Shown here: positions 52,736-64,000 of the stretch, in pieces
Position numbering within the stretch: position 1 is the first letter of the stretch
How the letters are laid out: each line of letters opens with the position of its first letter
Origin: Litomosoides sigmodontis
Lineage: Eukaryota > Nematoda > Chromadorea > Rhabditida > Onchocercidae
Length of the DNA: 64,000 bases
Assembly: GCA_963070105.1 (NCBI GenBank)
Contig: OY718808.1
Coordinates: 1,179,238-1,243,237, forward strand
Direction: 5' to 3'
Program-made: the position numbers and the translations under genes
The notes under the pieces: model-generated
The model's input: only the letters and a program-made list of their open reading frames with translations
Told to the model about the DNA's origin: nothing
Database searches by the model: none

Positions 52736-55700
52736 GTGTGAGAGAGACATTGTTTGTTTGTTTGTTTATTGTTTATTGCTAAAATTTCAGCTATTATTAA
52801 CATAGGTGAATTTGTCAGTGCTGATAGTGAAATTCTTGTCTTTCTCTTTAAAGTAATTAATTCTTTTTAATCGAACAAAATTGCAATGACTGAAATTGAT
52901 TTATTAATTTTAACTTGGCTTTCCATTTTGTGTCAAAATAAAATAAATGGTTGAAAAAGTTGGATAAAGCGGAATCTTTGTTGTTAAATTTACATTCCTA
53001 AAACATACATTGTTCATTGAGCAATCACATTAAATTCTTAATGATGAGGAAGTGGTTAATGTAATTTCACTCCTCCTTCTTTCTTTCTTACAGTCAATTC
53101 TGCGTTATTTTTTTTCAGGTTTTTTTTCGGTATTTCTTTTAGTCCCTAATATTTGCGTTCGTTTTTACATCGATGAAACTTTTCATTCATTTACAACGAT
53201 TGCTTAATTGCGAGAGAAATTCCAATGCATCTTTTCGTCGTAGACGATAGTTTAATGTCAGCAATGATCAAGCGAGTGTATTTTGGAGGAAATTTGATAA
53301 TTAATTGAAGAAATTAGATGGTTGATTTTTGAATGAATTAGGAAAAGTGCTTTTAAATCGGCGAATGTTGGAGGAATTTTTGCGTAACAGTTGAAAAGTA
53401 GAAATTGTATATTTTAGTTGTGTGATGAGCTAATGTGGTAGAGTAGAGTGATTGATGTTTGAAGTGGAAAAATGGGATGTGTGAGGGCTTACCTTTTTTT
53501 TTTTAAAGAAAAAATTAGAAACAATAATTTGAGTGCTTTATGTCGTGCACCTTCTTTCCCCCTGACTTCTTTTTCCTTTTCATTGCTTTCAGACGTTCTA
53601 TTATTGTTGTTTTACTGAAAAATAAAAATTACAATTAAATTTGGTTTTAATGTTTAACCTCACGTAATAATTTTTCTATGTCGAAATCTATTATTGTTTT
53701 CGTGCAAGAAAAAAGATGAAATTTTCTATGACACATTTAATTTTTTTAATTTCAGCATCAGTGATAAGGAATGCCGTGAGGATTGATATGAAAAGCAACT
53801 GATGGAGCGTCATATTTGACAAAATAGGAAATGAAATATGCTAATGTAAATGGCCGTCCTATTTTACTTTTTTTGTCAGACTAATGCAGATGTAAGAAGA
53901 CAGGAAATGACGTGGAATAAAATTGGTGAGATGAGATTTAAGCTGGAAGGGATGAAATTTGAGGTGAGAGAGGTGGGATTTGAGAAAGTTTATAGCGAAG
54001 TGAATAATTTATCATACTTTTTCGGTTCCTATTAATTAATTAGACAAATTGCGGTCTACTAAATGGACTATATTTGTGATAAAGTTGTAATAAGGTTATG
54101 ATTTAAATTGTTTTAACTTTCCATCTCACATCACTTGTTACCTGTTTATCGAATAGGTGCACCTAACACTGCTATTTATATTTCATTCAAATATCTTATG
54201 TTTTTCATTTTAGTGATACTTGTATGTCTCATTTAGCTTTTGCCTTATCTTACTTATTTCAGTATTGATTCCTTCTGCCTTATGAAATGCAAGCCAACAT
54301 ATTTCTCTGTTGTACTCTAATTTTAGGAAAAGTTTACAAACTTGTACACGGAGCAATCGATCAACTAATTGTTCGACATGTTCTACAACATTTTTAGTAT
54401 AGGATCATAGCGCCATCGGTACCATCTGATGTTCGTACCTGTTTGGTGGTGGTAGTAAAAGAGTACAGTAAATACACATCTGTGATGTTATTTAAAGCAA
54501 AAAAAATTAAAAAAAAAGAAACATACTTTTTCGATGATTGATTAATCATGTAATTCATTTTCTTAGACGAAATGTGAACTTTAAGCTGTTGGCATTGTAA
54601 CTGTTCACTTTTTTTCCTTATAATTTATGACGAAGAAGCGAAGAGTGGAGAGAAAGAGAGACAGAGAGCGGAAGGATTGTGTTTTTGTTCTTAATCTAAA
54701 CTTTGTAAGGAGTAGTTACCTTAAATGCATATATGTTCCTTAAGATTTGGTTGGAAAAAGGAGTGGATGAGTTTCGTTTAGATGACTGACTTACGTGAAC
54801 TTTCTGCTAACTCTGTGATATAGATAAATGTAACTGTTAGCATGCTTACATGGTACGCTAGTCGGTTCTATCCGATGCATTGGACATAGACCTGGTTTTT
54901 CAATATTAAATGTATGCTATTGCTGTTACACGTCGCTTTCTTCGAATGTGATATTTCTCTTTTGTCTGCTAGCATAAGTTCATTTTTTTTCTTTTCAGGT
55001 TAACGCTTATCGGGTGTGTATGTGTTTGTGTGCTTTTTTGTAGAGGAAGCTGTGTTGAAGCTATCTCTGAGCACAAAACTTCATTTAAAAAGCTTCCTCA
55101 TCACTGTAATAGCTTCTACGTTTATCCATTCCTCGTTTCTCACTCCATAACCACGTCAGCACTACTCGATCTATACTCTTTCAAACTTTACGTTCTTTCA
55201 ATCTATCGTCATTATCGCAAAGTAAGTCTCTTTTTTCTCATTTTTTATTGACGTAGAATTGAACAAGTTAGATTTGGAATTGAGGAATAGTTGTACTGAT
55301 ATCAGAATTGTTAGAGCTGTTCGTTGTTGAAAGTGATCCAGTATTATTGTATGAATAGAAATAATAAATAGTATTATTAGTAATAATAATGGTGATAATA
55401 AATAATATTGATTAATTACTAACAACTAATTAATTAGTGATGGTAATGGTTGTGATGTTTTGTGAATGAAAACATATAGTGATGTAGTAGTGCTGTATAA
55501 CTAATATGAAAGGATAAAAATTATATAAAGGACATAATAGTTATTCAATAAGATTTAAGGCAGGTTCTTTTAAAAGTAAGTGAATAAATGAAGGGAATAG
55601 ATTGATTACTTCATGTAGAAAAATTCTGAAAAATAACAATATCTTATATTGGAAAATGTAATAACTTTTGAATTTCAGTGAATTTTTTGAGTTTGTCCAT

Positions 55701-57005
55701 TGTTAGTGTTTATTGATTGTATATATATATATATATGTGTGTGTGTGGTGCTTCTTTATGTATTTTAAATTCAAATTGCAGAAAGTTTTTCTAGAAGTTA
55801 GGCTATCATTCATCGTTTTCGGTCATTTTGATTAGTGAGGACAATTTCGTTTTACGACATACAACATTGCAGGATGAAAAGTAAGAAGGAGGAAATTTTT
55901 TGTTTTTTTTCCTAAATTTTAAATATGAAAGATGAACATCTACAATATTGATGAATGATGATAAGTTGCTTTCGATTTTTTTTTCCTCTCCCTGTAGTAT
56001 ACATTATGTTGTTCCGAACAGCAATGAACGTTTGTTTGAAAATCGGTTCATTATTTGAAAGGCAAGACGGATTGTTCGCAAATGTATTTTATGAGTAACT
56101 TTTTTCAATGAAAAGGATAGAAAGAATGCTTTTATTTTTTTCCTTTTTTTAAATAAAAAAAAAGACACCACTGAATGGATATTGATTGTGTTGTAGGTAA
56201 TTGAAGTAACGGATATGTGCTCATTTAATAAATATTGTCCATTTATATGAATGAAATTATGCATGCAAATAAATTAATAAATCTATCTATATATATATAT
56301 GTATATTTTTTTTTTAATTTATTCTATTTAAATAAAATTTTGATGATGGGTAGAATAAAATTGAAGAGATTGGGTAGTTTTGGGATAGTTTTTATATGTA
56401 TTTTCCCTCTACCTCTCTCTCTCTCTCTCTTTCTCTCACCAATTCACTTTGTTTTTCTTTTCTTTTTGGAGTGGTTCATTCATTAACGATTACTTCTTCA
56501 TTTCGATCATGTTTTTTTCATTCGTTCCAAAAAACTACATTTTTTGCGTAACAATTTATTACGTATGAAATGATTGCAATGACTAATGAGTTGCTGTGGA
56601 ACAGATTATCTAGCATTTTTAATTTCAATTTCACTTTTATTGTTAATTTAGAGTAATTATATGCATACGATGTTAAGTAGTTGCTGCTGAAGACTACTTG
56701 TTAAATGAAGATCATTAGAGGGATCCTTTGTAGTGCTTCAATTCTTGCTAGCTCTAGCTGTAATTTTCAGCTAATTTTGGAGGATAGTTTTTGCTTTTTC
56801 TTTATTTTTTTATATTTCAAATGTAAGTAGTAAAGTGAGTAATACTCCACCTCATATTGATCATATTGATTGAGGAGCGATTTTGCACTATTCCTGAAAA
56901 ATGAAGATAGTGCTGATTATGGTAATTCATAAATGTTTCATGAACACGAAATTACAAACTGTATTCAGCAGCATTTTTTTTGCATAAAATTTTAATTTAT
57001 TGCAG

Positions 57006-57044
57006 TGTCACGAGAAGGCGTCGTTTGACGGGAATCCGACGTAA
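57006..57044 (+). promoter_or_regulatory. mrck-1 leader with splice or trans-splice acceptor
   Basis: TTTATTGCAG ends at 57005 and 39 nt of leader follow, ending in TAA directly before the ATG. The in-frame stop fixes ATG 57045 as the 5'-most start. Whether cis- or trans-splicing uses this acceptor cannot be told from the sequence. Confidence 0.6.
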
Positions 57045-63957
<6,913 letters not shown>

Positions 63958-64000
63958 GTGACTCTGTCTCTTTTTCTTTTCCACTGTTTCACAGCTGTTG

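Overview
The window is eukaryotic DNA from a nematode, most likely a spirurid or filarial (clade III) worm. The reasons are the AT-rich base composition, the many short introns (about 58 to 1300 nt) with TTTTCAG-like acceptors, probable trans-splice acceptors directly in front of several start codons, and nematode-type gene families such as a WSC-domain xylosyltransferase (SQV-6 type) and an MRCK kinase. The species call is inference. Exon models were built by hand by joining splice sites in phase and matching remembered family sequences; no alignment was run.

Layout. 1-3757: non-coding, with a ~413 bp perfect (TTA)n array. 3758-9326 (+): the twelve 3' exons of a low-complexity protein I do not recognise. 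10582-12375 (-): NAA40/NatD histone N-terminal acetyltransferase. 13799-18649 (+): TDRD3-like Tudor protein. 19332-20312 (+): ISCA1 iron-sulfur assembly protein. 21627-22702 (+): FUBI-eS30 (FAU/rps-30). 23134-24505 (+): RPS19BP1/AROS-like basic protein. 25209-27123 (+): small proline-rich single-pass membrane protein. 28703-30226 (-): 2-aminoethanethiol dioxygenase (ADO). 32444-37740 (+): peptide O-xylosyltransferase (sqv-6/XYLT). 37741-57044: about 19 kb nearly free of recognisable coding sequence, loaded with microsatellites including a ~1052 bp (ACT)n array, with a few orphan exon-like islands. 57045-63957 (+, runs off the window): myotonic dystrophy-related Cdc42-binding kinase (mrck-1), kinase domain plus the start of the coiled coil.

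How the genes relate. TDRD3, ISCA1, FUBI-eS30 and the AROS-like gene lie on one strand without an opposing gene, and the last two are both tied to the small ribosomal subunit, so shared expression is possible. NAA40/TDRD3 and ADO/XYLT are divergent pairs that share upstream regions. The other genes are unrelated housekeeping or developmental functions.

Most noteworthy are the kilobase-scale trinucleotide array, a near-perfect 26-bp inverted repeat in an XYLT intron, the frequent GTT (often GTTCG) 5' splice sites, a probable GC-AG intron in mrck-1, and an orphan coding-like exon at 38451-38541. I found no CRISPR array, integrated bacterial block, autonomous transposon or tRNA gene that I could support.
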